Positions 47,835 to 61,000 of a stretch of 64,000 nt of DNA are shown here, piece by piece. The stretch lies in contig JAWPHD010005600.1 in assembly GCA_037043455.1 (NCBI GenBank), forward strand, positions 1 to 64,000, written 5' to 3'. The DNA comes from Cyrtodaria siliqua. Lineage: Eukaryota > Mollusca > Bivalvia > Adapedonta > Hiatellidae. Under the pieces are notes generated by a model that saw nothing but the letters and a program-made list of their open reading frames with translations, had not been told where the DNA came from and searched no databases. Both the position numbers and the translations under genes were made by a program. Each line of letters begins with the position of its first letter. Positions within the stretch are counted from its first letter, which is position 1.

Positions 47835-49182
47835 AATGAGAAGTGCATAACCCCGCCGACTCCAAGCAAGTTGTATTCACCTATTAGACCGGCGTTGAGA
47901 AGGAAATTCATACATGAAGTAAGATTGAAATTTATGTTCAATTATCTTAGCACCTCTTCGGGTATACGTATGCTAAATTGAAGAAAGGTGTATAGTCTAA
48001 GATCTTTATATACACCGTGAATGTTTAGCTGTTGAATTAGAAGCATGCGTCTTTACGTGAATCAATGAAGAGTTGACGGCGCTAATAATATGTAGCCGCT
48101 TTTTTTTAAAATATTGCTAAGAACGTTCAGCATATACATTTAAATGAATCCGGTGAAATAAACACTGTGTCTTTGTTTCCAAATTTTAATTTTAATAATT
48201 TTAAATTATACATCCCTTCTGCCAATAGTGTTATAAATATATATTATCAACATATATAGGTCTATGGATTTGAAAAAAAAAAAAAAAAAATCATAAATAT
48301 CTATTACAAGGCAGAATATTAATAATATTACTAGCTTTTATATTAATTCAGTAATGTTTTATGGCAAAGGAACAACAATAACGCCTCTCAGCTCGTAAAA
48401 CAAGTATAATAGAATAATATACTTTATATTATGGTAATTTGATGTTTGGTCTGTTTTCGATCTGTATATCAGGAGTAAGTATACTTACTAAATGTCTATA
48501 TCGTGCTCATAATACATTTGGCTATATTATTTAAATTATAGTATTTTTCTGTCTTCGTGCGCGACAATTAGAGCTCGCATATCATGTGATATATCTGTCT
48601 TGTGCAATACGCGTCTGCCCTCGGCGGTATTACACCGCTCAAGTAATTGAAATAAACAGGAAATATATCATAAAACTAGATGGTGCGTGCTTTTGTGATA
48701 TACCGACGTATGTACCCTAATAAGGCTGTATGATATTTGGGGGCAGTGGAGACTAGAGAGCGTGTCATATTGCAAACACCGCTCCTAGAGTGTTTGGTGT
48801 TGATGGCGACTTATGGCAAATATATAATACTATAGAAATTATGGTGCCGAAATTATATGCTGTTTCATTTATTATTGTTTTTATTCATTTTTTTTTATCA
48901 ATTATGGATAATATCTAATAAATATATTTGTTCCATGTCTACTTATTGGCAAAAAAATCTGACGCTCGTATTTAGACCAGGTCCATTCATTCGGAATATA
49001 CTACATTTCGCGGTTATTGTGTATGTACCAAGATATTGCAGTGTTGCGGGTGACTTACTGTCAGATTTCGATGAAAACAATGTTTACGTTGTTTTTTGTT
49101 TGTTGTTGCTGTCAGTGTATAAATACACTATTTTGTTAGATTAGTGAATAGTGTAATGAACCGCTGAACGTAACGAATGACA

Positions 49183-49374
49183 TTACATGATAGTCTTTAC
49201 AAGCACTCCATTTGCACCTGCACCGCGTTCGACTTCATCATCAGTTGATATATCCGATATATTTTCGTCCTCAGACACGTATTCTGGCTCAAAATCGTAA
49301 GGTTGCACATTGTGTAACCGTCTTATCACGGGCATTTCCCCTGACTCAGTATCATGATCGCTTAAATCTCACAT
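49183..49374 (-). pseudogene. Possible first exon of a P2RX7 C-domain-like protein
   Basis: From an ATG at 49374 the next codon is TGA, after which the frame stays open to 49183: DLSDHDTESGEMPVIRRL, then VQPYDFEPEYVSEDEN and ISDISTDDEVERGAG. VQPY.FEPE followed by an acidic stretch is familiar from invertebrate proteins with the P2RX7 C-terminal domain (remembered pattern). A donor-like GTGCTT|gtaaag lies at about 49202. The cysteine-rich domain itself is not in the neighbourhood. Confidence 0.4.
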
Positions 49375-49654
49375 GTTCACACAAGGTATACTGTTTTGCG
49401 TTCAGTCCCAATGTAAACAAAAAATAGTTTGTTCCCAATGTTGTCACTTCCGGTAATTCGCGCAAGAGTTTTTCCCCTTAGATTTTTTTCGATTTTTTAG
49501 CAATGCCTGTTCGCCTGTTTGATTTTTATCTTTAAAAACATATTTTCACTGAACATACATCAATGGCATAGTAAAAATCATGTTTATAATCATATTTAAT
49601 ACTTAAAAACATATCAAAAGCAGATTTGTTGATTTAAGACAAATGTCTGCTTTA

Positions 49655-49870
49655 ACCTAGGCGAATGGACACTCGCGTTTACTGGATCATTATGCTCTAG
49701 TCATAGGAAACTTCCATCTTTGGACCGTAGTTGATGTTATTTGTTTAAAGTATTAGCCTAGGTGAATGGAAACTCACGTTTACTGGATTATGCTTGAGTC
49801 ATCGGAAGATTCCATCTCTGCACCGGTTGATGTTATTTTCTATCACGCCAATGGAGCGTGACAAGTAATT
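49655..49870 (+). repeat. Direct repeat D1, right copy
   Basis: gaatggacactcgcgtttac, tggatcattatgctctagtc and caccggttgatgttattttc match 47060-47265 in the same orientation, again with two internal units. Confidence 0.7.
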
Positions 49871-49989
49871 AGGTGAATGAAAATCACATTTCTGAATTAT
49901 ATCACTGCACCAGTTTAGTTTATGTACGTGGCATAAGTTGATATAGGTTACATAGATCTACTGCGTCCGTATTCAAAAAGCTTCTATTA

Positions 49990-50340
49990 AAGCAATATCT
50001 TACGTCAAAATGTATCAATCTTTGTTCTTTGGAGCGGAGTGTTCAAATTTCATATATAACCTCCTTGTCATTGTCAGTCTTAATGCCAATAACTTCCAGC
50101 TCTTCAACTGACCATTGGTCGGAGTCAAAGCCGCTTAAATACATGTACCGTCTCCAAAAACTGTGTTAAATGTGCTTTAAATTACTATACTTTTTTGTCC
50201 TATAGAGTAGAGGGCTCAGATTTCAGATATAACATCACTGGTCATTGTTCTTATTCCAATAACATTCAGCCTCACACTCACCATGTGTCAAGGTCAGTGG
50301 TCTCTTAAATGCATGTACTGTCTCAAAATTTCCCTGGGTC
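49990..50340 (+). repeat. Diverged ~175 bp tandem duplication
   Basis: tcagatttcagatataacat, cact.gtcattgt and ccaataacttccagc/ccaataacattcagc appear in both halves, followed by cttaaatacatgtac/cttaaatgcatgtac. Confidence 0.5.
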
Positions 50341-52260
50341 AAGCAATTAGTCCAATAGTATTGATTTTTGGATTATATGTTTTTGCTCTAAATAAAAGAC
50401 TACATCACTACTACATTATATGCTTACATGTACATAGAAGAAATACAGAATTACTATTTATTGAAGTTTAAGAATTAATAACAATTGACTGAAAAATGCC
50501 AGTTCAGTCCACTTTCATAGTATTACAGAACATTACATTTTACTTATAATATGCACTGACATTTTCCCAGTTAGATTAAAAAGCAATTCAAGTTGACAAG
50601 CTGATAAGTGATAATTGAACCAATTACAGTATACAGCAACCACATTACTGCAACTGGGTAGTTTGATACTCCAGTAAAAGTTTATCACATGTAATATGTA
50701 TTATAAATTCTCTTAAAGGTACACATGCCAATCTAATGTTTTAAAATCACAAAGTCCCTCTAGTTTTTCTGCATAACTTGCATTTGTTCAATCAATAATA
50801 TTAATTACACTAAAATAAATATGAAGTAAAGTAATTTACATATAATTACATATAATATAATTAAGTGTTCATAATAATGCACCAATAATATATATTGAAC
50901 TTATGGTAAAATCAGTGAGAAACATTGAAAACTAAACATTAAATTTATTTGTATACAAGTAGGTTTAAAGTGAATATGATACTGGATATATAAATCAAAA
51001 CAAGAATTGCGTTGCTTGATAAACACTTCAAGATTGCAATGTTTCCCTTTAAGATAATGAATGAATGAATGTATACAATTTGTCATTACCATTGTAACAT
51101 ACCGCCAGATAATGAACTTTGATAAAAACAACAGTTATGGTTGGAAATATTTTTAAAATCTTATAAAGGCTTAGTATTATTATTTTATGTTCTAAAACCA
51201 GCATCAGAATTACATTAATTTTAATATGAGCTGACATTTCTTGATAAAACATGATACATGCAGATTAATTAAAATGTCAGTTCCTGAAACAATACAAGTT
51301 GGCAAATTGCTGCAATTTTTTTTACATTAAGTCCACCTCCAATGTGTAGTTTCTGCAGATAGCTATCGGGTATTTAAAACATAATAAAGTATAAAATTAT
51401 CAATTTAAGCATGAGGTAGTTCATAAATATAGAGGAACATTAACAGTTTCCTATAATACGCCGTAACAAAAATGATAATTTACAACAAATCTTTAAGTCC
51501 ATAGAGTATGCACTTTGCATAATGTTCATTATAGACTTTGCCTAGTCAATTACGGTAATGATGTTGTCACATTCAGTTTTAATCCTGATAATAATGCAGG
51601 ACCTTTATAAATGATGAATTTTTGTATTGTTTTAATCCAGGAATTGTATTGCATGCCACAGTGTTATCTGAACTATTAATAGATGTATCAACATTCAACA
51701 TTTAAGGCATGTTATTTTCACATTCAATTAATTACCATACACATGTAGACTGTTTTTGGGTAGGATTGCAAATTTATTAAAAACCCGGTCTATGGAATGG
51801 TAATGCCTGTTCATCCAACAATATTTGCATTTAACTTCATTGATGGAAAAATAAGAATGCTACACTACTGAATGCTGACAACAGTGCTTGACATCGTTAA
51901 CAATTACTATAAACCCTCAATTTTTTCAAGACGAAGATCGCTGGAAACATGTATTTTGGACACGTCACTTTAGGCAAAACATCATGTTGTCACAACTCTT
52001 GTTTAAACATCATTTTCTATCATTTTAGGACATATTCATTATTTTTGTACTAATGCTATGCATTAATAAACCCTACAGCTAAACATTTATCTTTAAATAT
52101 ATTCTCTGTAGTGTCGCTGAAAGGTTAATAAGGATATTTGAAAATATGATAAAATCTTTAATTTTGACTTAATATGTGCTTTATGAATATGGGCCCTGAC
52201 AGGACTATTATCTGCACAGCGAAAAACATTATATAATTATATTCTGTAAAAGAAGTTTTG
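50341..52260. other. AT-rich intergenic sequence, nothing recognised
   Basis: No repeat family, exon-like frame with splice sites, or RNA gene was recognised on either strand. Confidence 0.35.
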
Positions 52261-52319
52261 GACCATGGCAGTGTTCGAACCCGTACAATGATCGCTGAAC
52301 CATGACATTCGACCATAAC
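52261..52319 (-). mobile_element. Fragment with tRNA-like B box
   Basis: The minus strand reads ggtcgaatgtcatggttcag, then gtacgggttcgaacactgcc. It is a partial tRNA-like head, probably SINE-derived. Confidence 0.35.
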
Positions 52320-52916
52320 TCTTATTATCTCAGTTGATAATTCACAATAGACCAACAATCAACAATAATTATCGTTTACAATGAAAGTTTGTGAAAAAAA
52401 TAATAATCTTTTTATTGGTTACTCGAATGTGTCCGTAACTGTTACTCTTTATGGACTTTGCAAAAAAAATTACAGACCCTTTGTGTGTTCGCGATATTTT
52501 TTTAAAATCAAATCTTGTTTGGAATTTAATGTTTCTGGTAGGATAGACCTTGGTTACTAAAGAAAGATACTTAAATTCTTTCCACTAGTTTTATTTTTAT
52601 ATGACTTTATATACCCTGGTCCAAAACATTTTTTACCGAGTATATTAATCATCAGTTGATATAGCAAACATTTGGCGAATGATATCTGGAACCGGATAAA
52701 TTGGTATAAATCTAGGTCACAGGGCAAATTCCAAATATAACAACAGATTAAGATACATTTTATAGGACGTCTCAAAAAACGTAAACCCATAAGACCTCCA
52801 CACCAAACTAACCCCGCACCCCCACTTCGGCTTCGGCTTCACTTTTTATTGCATTTTTCACAATTTAGCTTTTTCATTTTTCCGACACCCAACTCTGAAT
52901 TATACGAATAATTCTT

Positions 52917-53930
52917 GAGCTGGATGTAGACCCTCCCACCCCCCCCCCCCCCCACCCCCACCCACAACACACACACAGGGGGAATTTTGTAGGGTATGAT
53001 TTTCTAAAAGAACTTACATTAAGCTTCAAAATGAGACATGTGTGCCATCTGAGCGTTGAGCGTTGGGGCTTTAGTGAGTTTTCGCCGAAATCTAGAACTA
53101 TTTTTTAGAAAAAGAATTGAATGTATTAGAACAAATTTGAATTGATGAAATTTTTGCTCGGAACGCATCTCTACATGTCCCACCATATAATTTATGGATC
53201 CGATACTTAAATATTGAGATTTTGGGTCAAAATGTTAGAAAATTAAATAAAATCGCTGATTTCTGTAATACATTGGGGTAGTTAACTAAAAATTAGAAAT
53301 ATATATAATACAATAGAAAAAAGGAATATTGTAACCTTTTTGGGCAGGGTAAGGTCCAGTGATTAAATAGAAAAAAGTTCCAAACCGCATGATGTTGGGA
53401 AATGCTTTAATTTTGGGGCAAAAATGTGTATTTTTGTCAAAAATCGCCGGAATCTGGAATTATTTTTTAAAATTATTTTGAACATAAACTTATCAAATTG
53501 AAGCAATAGAATGTTGCACAGCATACATATTCAAGTTTTTCCTGTCATCATATATTACATATATGTGCTCAAATATTGGCATTTTAGGGCAAAATGTTGG
53601 AAAAATTACAAAAAATCACTGATTTCTGTAATCCATTGGGAGTATTGGGGTAACATTTAGAAAAAAATATGTAATACAATAGAATAAAGACATATTGTAA
53701 CATTTTGGATAGACAAAGGTCCAAGAATTAAGTAGAAAAAAGTCCTGAACTATATGATGCTTAAAATATTGCCTTAAGTTTTCAGGCGAAAAATGTGTAT
53801 TTCCGTCAAAAATCGACGGAATCTGGAATTATCTTTTGAAAAAAAATTGAACATAAACTCATCAAATTGAAGCAATAAAATGTTGCACACTATACATATC
53901 TAAGTCATTTATTGTATCAGATATAAAAGA
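52917..53930 (+). repeat. Left arm of a large inverted repeat
   Basis: It begins gagctggatgtagaccctcc with a poly-C tract. It contains agggggaattttgtagggta, gacatgtgtgccatctgagc and about three internal units of roughly 365 bp (tcgccggaatctggaattat; tgatttctgtaatccattgg). It is inverted relative to 56640-57776. A further partial unit is at 54110-54350. Confidence 0.75.
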
Positions 53931-54486
53931 GTATGAGTGTGGACCTTTGGAAACGGTCGAACACGACATATACGAAATATTGCAGTCTCGGTTTATTTGA
54001 GACTGTTCATGAACGGAAGTGAAATATGCTAGCTACCGCTCACGCCCTCTAGCCCCGGGTTGAGCAGAACTCAATATTCATAAAATCAATAACATATATG
54101 CTCAAGTATTTATATATATTAGGGCAAAATGTTGAAAAAATGACTAAAATCGCTGATTTCTGTAATGCATTGAGGTATTGGGGGAAAATTAAAAGCATAG
54201 AAAGAACGGGGAAAAATAATATTATAACATTTCTGCACAGTCCAATGTGCAATAATATACCAGAAAACCCATAAGAAGGTGGTCAATGCTACTTTATTTT
54301 GTTGGAGGAAAATGTGTTTTTAATAAAACATAAACGAAATCTGGATTTTTTTCTTCAAGAAGTAATTTAAACATACATGTTACAACGACATATCGCCAGA
54401 TGAGAGAAAAAAGTGCCGTCTTTCTTCTATGGAATGTTCCTACTCTCACCTGGCGATATTGCCATTGACCATTGATAAATGGCGTC

Positions 54487-55373
54487 CAAGATGGTCCCGT
54501 TGTGTCACAAGATATGTAAGTCGGCCCAGCAGCCGTCGGCCGGGGGTCGCTCAACGCTATTTCTCTAACTATACTGTATATAGCGCTAGTTGCCATGTTC
54601 GAGGGCCGAACTCAGGTAGCCCTCCCTCTGATACGGTCTACCGACCGAGTGCCACGCGTACCGGGGACCTTTGCCGAGGCTGGCCACCGTTCCCGTTGAG
54701 ACTAAAAAAATCAGTGGGTCGGCCCAGCGGCCGTCGGCTGTGGGTCGCTCAAGGCTATTTCTCTCTATATTACTATACTGTATATAGCTCTAGGTGCCAT
54801 GTTCGAGATCAAAACTCGGGAAGCCTTCTCCCTGATACGACCTAGGGACTGAGTGCCACGCGTAGCGAGGACCGTTGCCGACGGCTGGCCACCGGTCCCG
54901 TTGTGTCACAAAATCTGTGGGTCGGCCAAGCGGCTATCGACCGAAGGTCGTTCAACGCTATTTCCCTCTATATAACTGTATATAGCTCTATGGGCCACGT
55001 TCGAGACTCGAACTCGGGTAGCCCTCACCCTGATAAGGCCTAGGGACCTAGAACCACGCGTAGTGGGGACCTGTGTCGACGGCTGGCCACCGGTCCCGTT
55101 GTGTCACAAAATATGCGGATAGGTCTATCGGCCGAGGGTCGCTCAACGCAATTTCCCTCTGTACATATATAACTATACTGTATATAGCTCTAGGTGAGTT
55201 ACGAGGTTCGAGACACGAACTCGGGTAGCCTCTCCCCTGATACAGCCTAGCGATGGAATGTCACGCGTTGCCGGGACCTTTGCCGATGGCTGACACTAGT
55301 CCAGTCGTGTCACCCAATCTTTAAGTCGGGCCGTCGGCCGAAGGTCGTTCAACGCTATATCCTTCTATATAAC
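54487..55373 (+). repeat. CpG-rich ~200 bp satellite, five units
   Basis: Units start at about 54520, 54719, 54922, 55121 and 55325 with gtcggcccagcggccgtcgg, tcgctcaacgctatttc, actgtatatagctcta, gttcgagactcgaactcggg, gccacgcgta and ggctggccaccggtcccgtt. The base composition differs sharply from the AT-rich surroundings. gttcgagactcgaac is palindromic and B-box-like. Confidence 0.85.
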
Positions 55374-56311
55374 CGGTGGATGGGAGCTAGACACTCCATA
55401 ATGGGAGTGTCCGGGCGCCCATCCATATGGCTGGCAGCGAAGGTGTGAAAGGAAGGACATATAAGTTTGAGTTTAACTTTATTCAGCTCCTGTATACCCA
55501 GAGACTGAATTGTAATCTAAACATGAAACTCATAAATTATATACAAATTTGCTGTCCGTACGAATTGCTAAAACACATTTAAATTGATTGAATTCGGTGC
55601 ACTTGTAATTATGCTTGAATATCAACCGTGCTTTCAACACTTGCTTAAATGCTTATCAGAAAAGTTGCTTTCATAATGAACATTTAATTTGGTGCACATG
55701 TATTTATGTCCTTAATATTGTAATATTCAATTTGCTTTATTGCTTAATGCTTTCTACTGTAAGGGCTTGCCATAATGGTCTTTTGTGCTTACCGGCAGCC
55801 CAATTGTTAAGCCCCATGATTGGGGCTTGTTTATCAATCCATACCACACCAAATATTTGCCAAATCTATTAAAGTTTAAAAAATATTTTATGTGTTGTTA
55901 TTACAGTGCTCTCCAATAATACTGACTATAAAAAATCTATTTTATAGTCACAGTTATTGGGGGACACGAGTAATTTTCACGGTGCATTTGTTCGTACAAT
56001 GTACACCGGCATGTTGATTTGTTCACAAATAGGTAAGCTTTGCTTTGAGCTTACATTTGCTTTCATAATGAACATTTAATTTGGTGCACATGTATTTATG
56101 TCCTTAATATTGTAATATTCAATTTGCTTTATTGCTTAATGCTTTCTACTGTAAGGGCTTGCCATAATGGTCTTTTGTGCTTACCGGCAGCCCAATTGTT
56201 AAGCCCCATGATTGGGGCTTGTTTATCAATCCATGCAAGGCCCAATATTTGCCAAATCTATTAAAATTTAACAAATATTTTATGTGTTGTTATTACAGTG
56301 CTCTCCAATAA
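55374..56311 (+). mobile_element. ~935 bp insertion in the 200 bp satellite, with an internal 254 bp duplication
   Basis: A satellite unit breaks after tatataac (55373) and resumes with ctgtatagagctctatg at 56312. The five bases ataac flank both sides and could be a target duplication. Inside, 55666-55919 and 56058-56311 are near-identical direct copies (ttcataatgaacatttaatt, gccccatgattggggc hairpin, ttacagtgctctccaataa). Confidence 0.6.
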
Positions 56312-56560
56312 CTGTATAGAGCTCTATGTGCCATGTTCGAGACTCGAACTCGGGTAGCCTTTCCCATAATATGGACTAGCGACTGAGTGCCACATGTACT
56401 GGGGACCTTTGTCGACGGCTGGCCACCGGTCCCGTTGTGTCGCAAAATCTGTGGGTCGGCCCAGTAACTGTATGCAGAGGGTCGCTATTTCTCTATTTAT
56501 AACTTATACTGTATATAGCTCTATGTACCATGTTCGAAATGCCGGTAACGTGGTAAGTCC
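56312..56560 (+). repeat. Continuation of the 200 bp satellite
   Basis: ctctatgtgccatgttcgag, gactcgaactcgggtagcc, cgacggctggccaccggtcc and gtgggtcggcccag continue the unit interrupted at 55373, then decay. Confidence 0.75.
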
Positions 56561-56639
56561 AAGTCGCCAGTTGGTACACGTACATGTTCCAAAATGCTCT
56601 ACACATAATGGGTTTTCAAAAAAATAGTGTGTACAAAAT

Positions 56640-57776
56640 CCCCCCTGGGGTGAGGGTTACTCCTACTAGCTTACAGTCTATTTTTCTATTGTACCGGTAT
56701 TATATAATTTTCTAGATTTTAACCCAATACCCCCAATGGATTGCAGAAATAAGTGATTTTAGTCCTTTATTCCAACATATTTCAGCAGATATGTTATATA
56801 TGATGCCAGGAACACTTGAATATGTATGCTGTGCAACATTATTATATTACTTCAATTTGATAAGTTTATGTTAAAACTATTTTCAAAAATAATTCCAAAT
56901 TCCGTCGATGTTTTGACAAAAATAAACATTTTTCGCCTAAAAATTAAGGCATTTTCAAGCATCATATGGTTCGGGACTTTTTTCTACTTAATTATTGGAC
57001 CTTTGTCTATCCAAAATATTACAATGTGTCCTTATTCAATTGTATTAAATTTGTTTCTACATTTTAACCCAATACCCCCAATGGATTACAAAAATCAGTG
57101 ATTTTTGTAATTTTTTCCGACATTTTGCCCTAAAATGCCAATAATTGAGCACATATATGTTATATATGATGCCAGGAAAAACTTGAATATGTATGTTGTG
57201 CAACATTCTATTGCAACATTCTATTTGATAAGTTTATATTCAAACTAATTTAAAAAAATAATACCAGATTCCGGCGATTTTTTACAAAATAAAATTAAAA
57301 ATCGACCCAAAATTAAGGCATTCGGTTTGGGACTTTTTTCTACTTAATCACTGGACCTTACCCTGCCCAAAACGGTTACAATATTTCTTTTTTTATTGTA
57401 TTAGATATATTTTTAGTAAATTATCCCCAATGTATTACAGAAATCAGCGATTTTATTCAATGTTTTAACATTTTTACCCAAAATCGCAATAGTTAAGTAT
57501 CGCATCCATAAATTATATGGTGGGACACGCAGAGATGCGTTCCGAGAAAGATTCCAACAATTCAAATTGGTTCTAATATATTTCATTCTTTTTCTAAAAA
57601 ATAATACCAGATTTCGGCAATTTTCGTCTAAAAACGCAACGTTTCCCCCCAAAACTCACTAAAGCCCCAACGCTCAGATGGCACACATGTCTCATTTTGA
57701 AACTTATTGTATGTTCTTTCAGAAAATCATACCCTACAAAATTCCCCCTGGGGTGGAGGGTTTCTCCTACTAGCTC
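56640..57776 (-). repeat. Right arm of the large inverted repeat
   Basis: Reverse complement of the left arm: aacccaatacccccaatgga, gcaacattctattt, aaagccccaacgctcagatg, gcacacatgtctcattttga, and the end aaaattccccctggggtgga, gggtttctcctactagctc. A second copy of the terminus (cccctggggtgagggttact) starts the arm at 56640. Confidence 0.75.
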
Positions 57777-58079
57777 ACAGTCTAGAACGGGCGTTGGAGC
57801 AGTTTCCGCCGCACGAAGTACTATATAAACGTACTATGCTTGCTTTCGTTTTTTGATGGAAGAGGACGGATATAGCGATAGCACAATGTAATAGATATGT
57901 AAGACGGTGCTGTCAAATGAGTGTACCGCCACTATAGAAGCACCAGATTGAAAAGGCGTGAGAGGTGTTGCACTTTACATTATCTCTCATGAACAACTCA
58001 ATAAAACCGAGTCTGCCACTTTTATCTCTTGTTTGTGTTTGTTACTTCCAAGGGATCCCATTTTCAGTATTTATTTTCA

Positions 58080-61000
58080 TTGTCAAAGTAGATATAAAAG
58101 TCGAACAGGAAATGTAGCATTCAAGGACCACAGTCAACCAAAAACACGCACAGAAACAAACAATAATCGCAAAAATGAATGAAAAACGAATAACAGGCAA
58201 CATATGACATCACAGTCACGGAAGCAGACGCATGGTTTCAAATCGCGGCTATTCACGATACTGTGACTTTTGTGACATGAATAATCACAATACCCAGGAC
58301 TGTTGTCTCAATAGAAACGGTAGCGGAAATAGGCATGTGACAGGAAATGGACACCCGCCACAAAACAGAAACAGGACATAGGACAACGACGGCAAATACT
58401 CGTCACAGTTTGAGAATAAAATTTACAAACTATACGCAGCAAGTGTGACGAACTTACATGCGATTGTGCTTTTAATTTGTTGCAGGAAAAGGAATCTCCT
58501 AAAACAAAAACAGTTATCAATAATGATGATCATTTAACAGGAATCAATAATTTTCTATTCTTTTCTATTACACGGAACATTAAATACAATAAAGTCGATT
58601 AAATGAACTCAAAATAAAATCTAAAACGTCTATAAACAAATGAAAAACCCAGTTCAAATGATCAATACTCGCCTTTGCCCAAGCAGAATCGCACAAAAAA
58701 AACCACTAAATTGTGTCGATTTCAAAAACATTACACAGATACAGGGTTATACATAAGGCGAACATAGCATCATTATGTTCCGTGAAACTATTAAAATTAC
58801 AAAAGAAAGCGTAATTAGGAAATAATCCCACAATAAAGAAGGTCACTAGAAAAACGACTTACCTCGGTTATCCCAAAACAACAGTGAATATTAGGAGCCC
58901 ATCAGTAGCGATTAGGAGTCGAATCGTGAAAATTAGTTTTGATCATGTACCGTGGGAATACATCAAATGCATGTAAATATTAAAAATACTTATAATATAA
59001 ATTCTTCGGAAACTGATGATAATTCAATCTCTAACGTAAGTTATATAAATACCGAGAATATTGTGAGTGAAGTTTCGTTGTCCTCAACTAAAGTTACTAT
59101 TTCGGATGATCATACAACAAACATAGTAACCACAGATAACGCTAATACCATAGAAACAAATAATGTACATCTAAAGAACAACAATTCAAACGTAAGTTAA
59201 TTCAACTATAATAAAAAAGGATTACATGTTGCTAACCTTAACGTACATCATATAATGCCAAAGACTGATGAAATAAAATACCGCTTAAGCCAACCAAACT
59301 CGAAAGATATGTTAGGGCTCTGTGAAACTTTTCTTACTGCAAATACCGATGATAATGATATATATATCAACAATTTTACATTTGAAAGAAAAGACAGGAA
59401 AGGTAGACAGGGAGGTGGTATCCTAGTATATATAGCTAATAAGGTTCCGTATACACGTCGTTACGACCTTGAGCATGATGATATTGAGTCTGTATGGATA
59501 GAGATAAGGTATTCTAATTGTACAGCTTTCCTACTAAATTTTGTTTATCGAGCACCTGATTCGAAAGTATCATGGGTTGAATTATATGAAACTCGGCTTG
59601 ACAAGTTGGATCATTTCAACTATTTAACAGAAACGGATTCTGAAAAGTACACTCAAGTGATATGAAAACGCAACCCGGGAATTTCCGCTATATATTGTAT
59701 ATACTGCACACTTAATTGCACATAATATTCCAAAGAAATCCCAAGACGTTTTTTAAAAAGAAAGTTGCAGTTAACTAGAGCAAGGACACAGCTGTGATGT
59801 TGTAGACGTTTTAATCACACTACACTTTGTAACAAGAACTTCATAAATGTTGAAGTAGCTCTTTGAAAAATTGAGCTAGTTCAGTACTGTATTTAACGTA
59901 AATAGCTTGCAAAATGTTGCATCCTAAGTTTGCTCACATAATTGAGCCAAACGCGTACTCTGTGAATAATGAAACATTGAAGGAATACTATTTGCTGTAT
60001 TATTTGTTGTTTTACTATTTTTTCCAAAAGGAAAGGTCTTACGTATCCATGTACCATTCGATTAAAAGCAGCATATTGTACATACAATATATAGCGGAAA
60101 TTCCCGTGTTGCGTTTTCATATCACTTGAGTGTATAGTAATCAACGATGGGCCAATACTGTGTTAAAAGTTGGTCTTATTCAAATGGTAATACGCCTACC
60201 AGAATAAATAAAAACAGTTCTACAACTATCGACTATTTTTATACTAAAAAATCCGATGTAATATGTGAAATTAAAGTACCTTTTTACATTATAAGTGATC
60301 ACTATCCTGTATGCTTTTCACGATCTACACATAATGTTAAGTCAGGGCGAGTTACCCATGAGACAATCAAATACAGATATTTTAAGAAATTCTGTAATGA
60401 TTTAGCAAAATCACCATTCGAGAAATAGTTGAATATTGTATTGATCCAAATGAGTCATTAAATGTATTCTATACAATATTAAACACTATTCTAGAAAAGC
60501 ATGCACCAATTCGAGAAAAGAGAATAAAACACGAAACCCAGCCTGGGTGGTTTACTGATGAGATTAAGAACGCTATTTATCAGAGAGATAAGTTACATAA
60601 AGAAAAATAGTGGGACCAATATAAATTATTACGCAATAAAATTTCATCCATGATAAAAAAAAATAAGAAGAACTTTTATAACAACGCTATTAAAAAAAAA
60701 AAAAAGCCCAAAGTATATGTGGAAAAACTTAAAAAACATTTCCAAAACGGGAAAATAAAACAATGGAGGTATTTCAATACCTGATAGGCTAATCAAAAAT
60801 GATCATATCATTGAAGGACTATTAAATATTATTGATGCATTACATGAGCATTTTATAAATATTTCAAACATTGTTAAAAAGACGAGTTTTGTAAAAGGAG
60901 GTTTCTCTGAATTATGGCAACAACTTGATATTAAATTGAAATATGCTTCATGTAGTATAAAACCCATATCACCTTTTGAAGTTAGAAAGTTGATTGATAA

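Noticed and set aside
48857..49144. 95-codon plus-strand frame
   Set aside because: Hydrophobic AT-rich translation without recognisable motif, splice context or relation to neighbouring frames.
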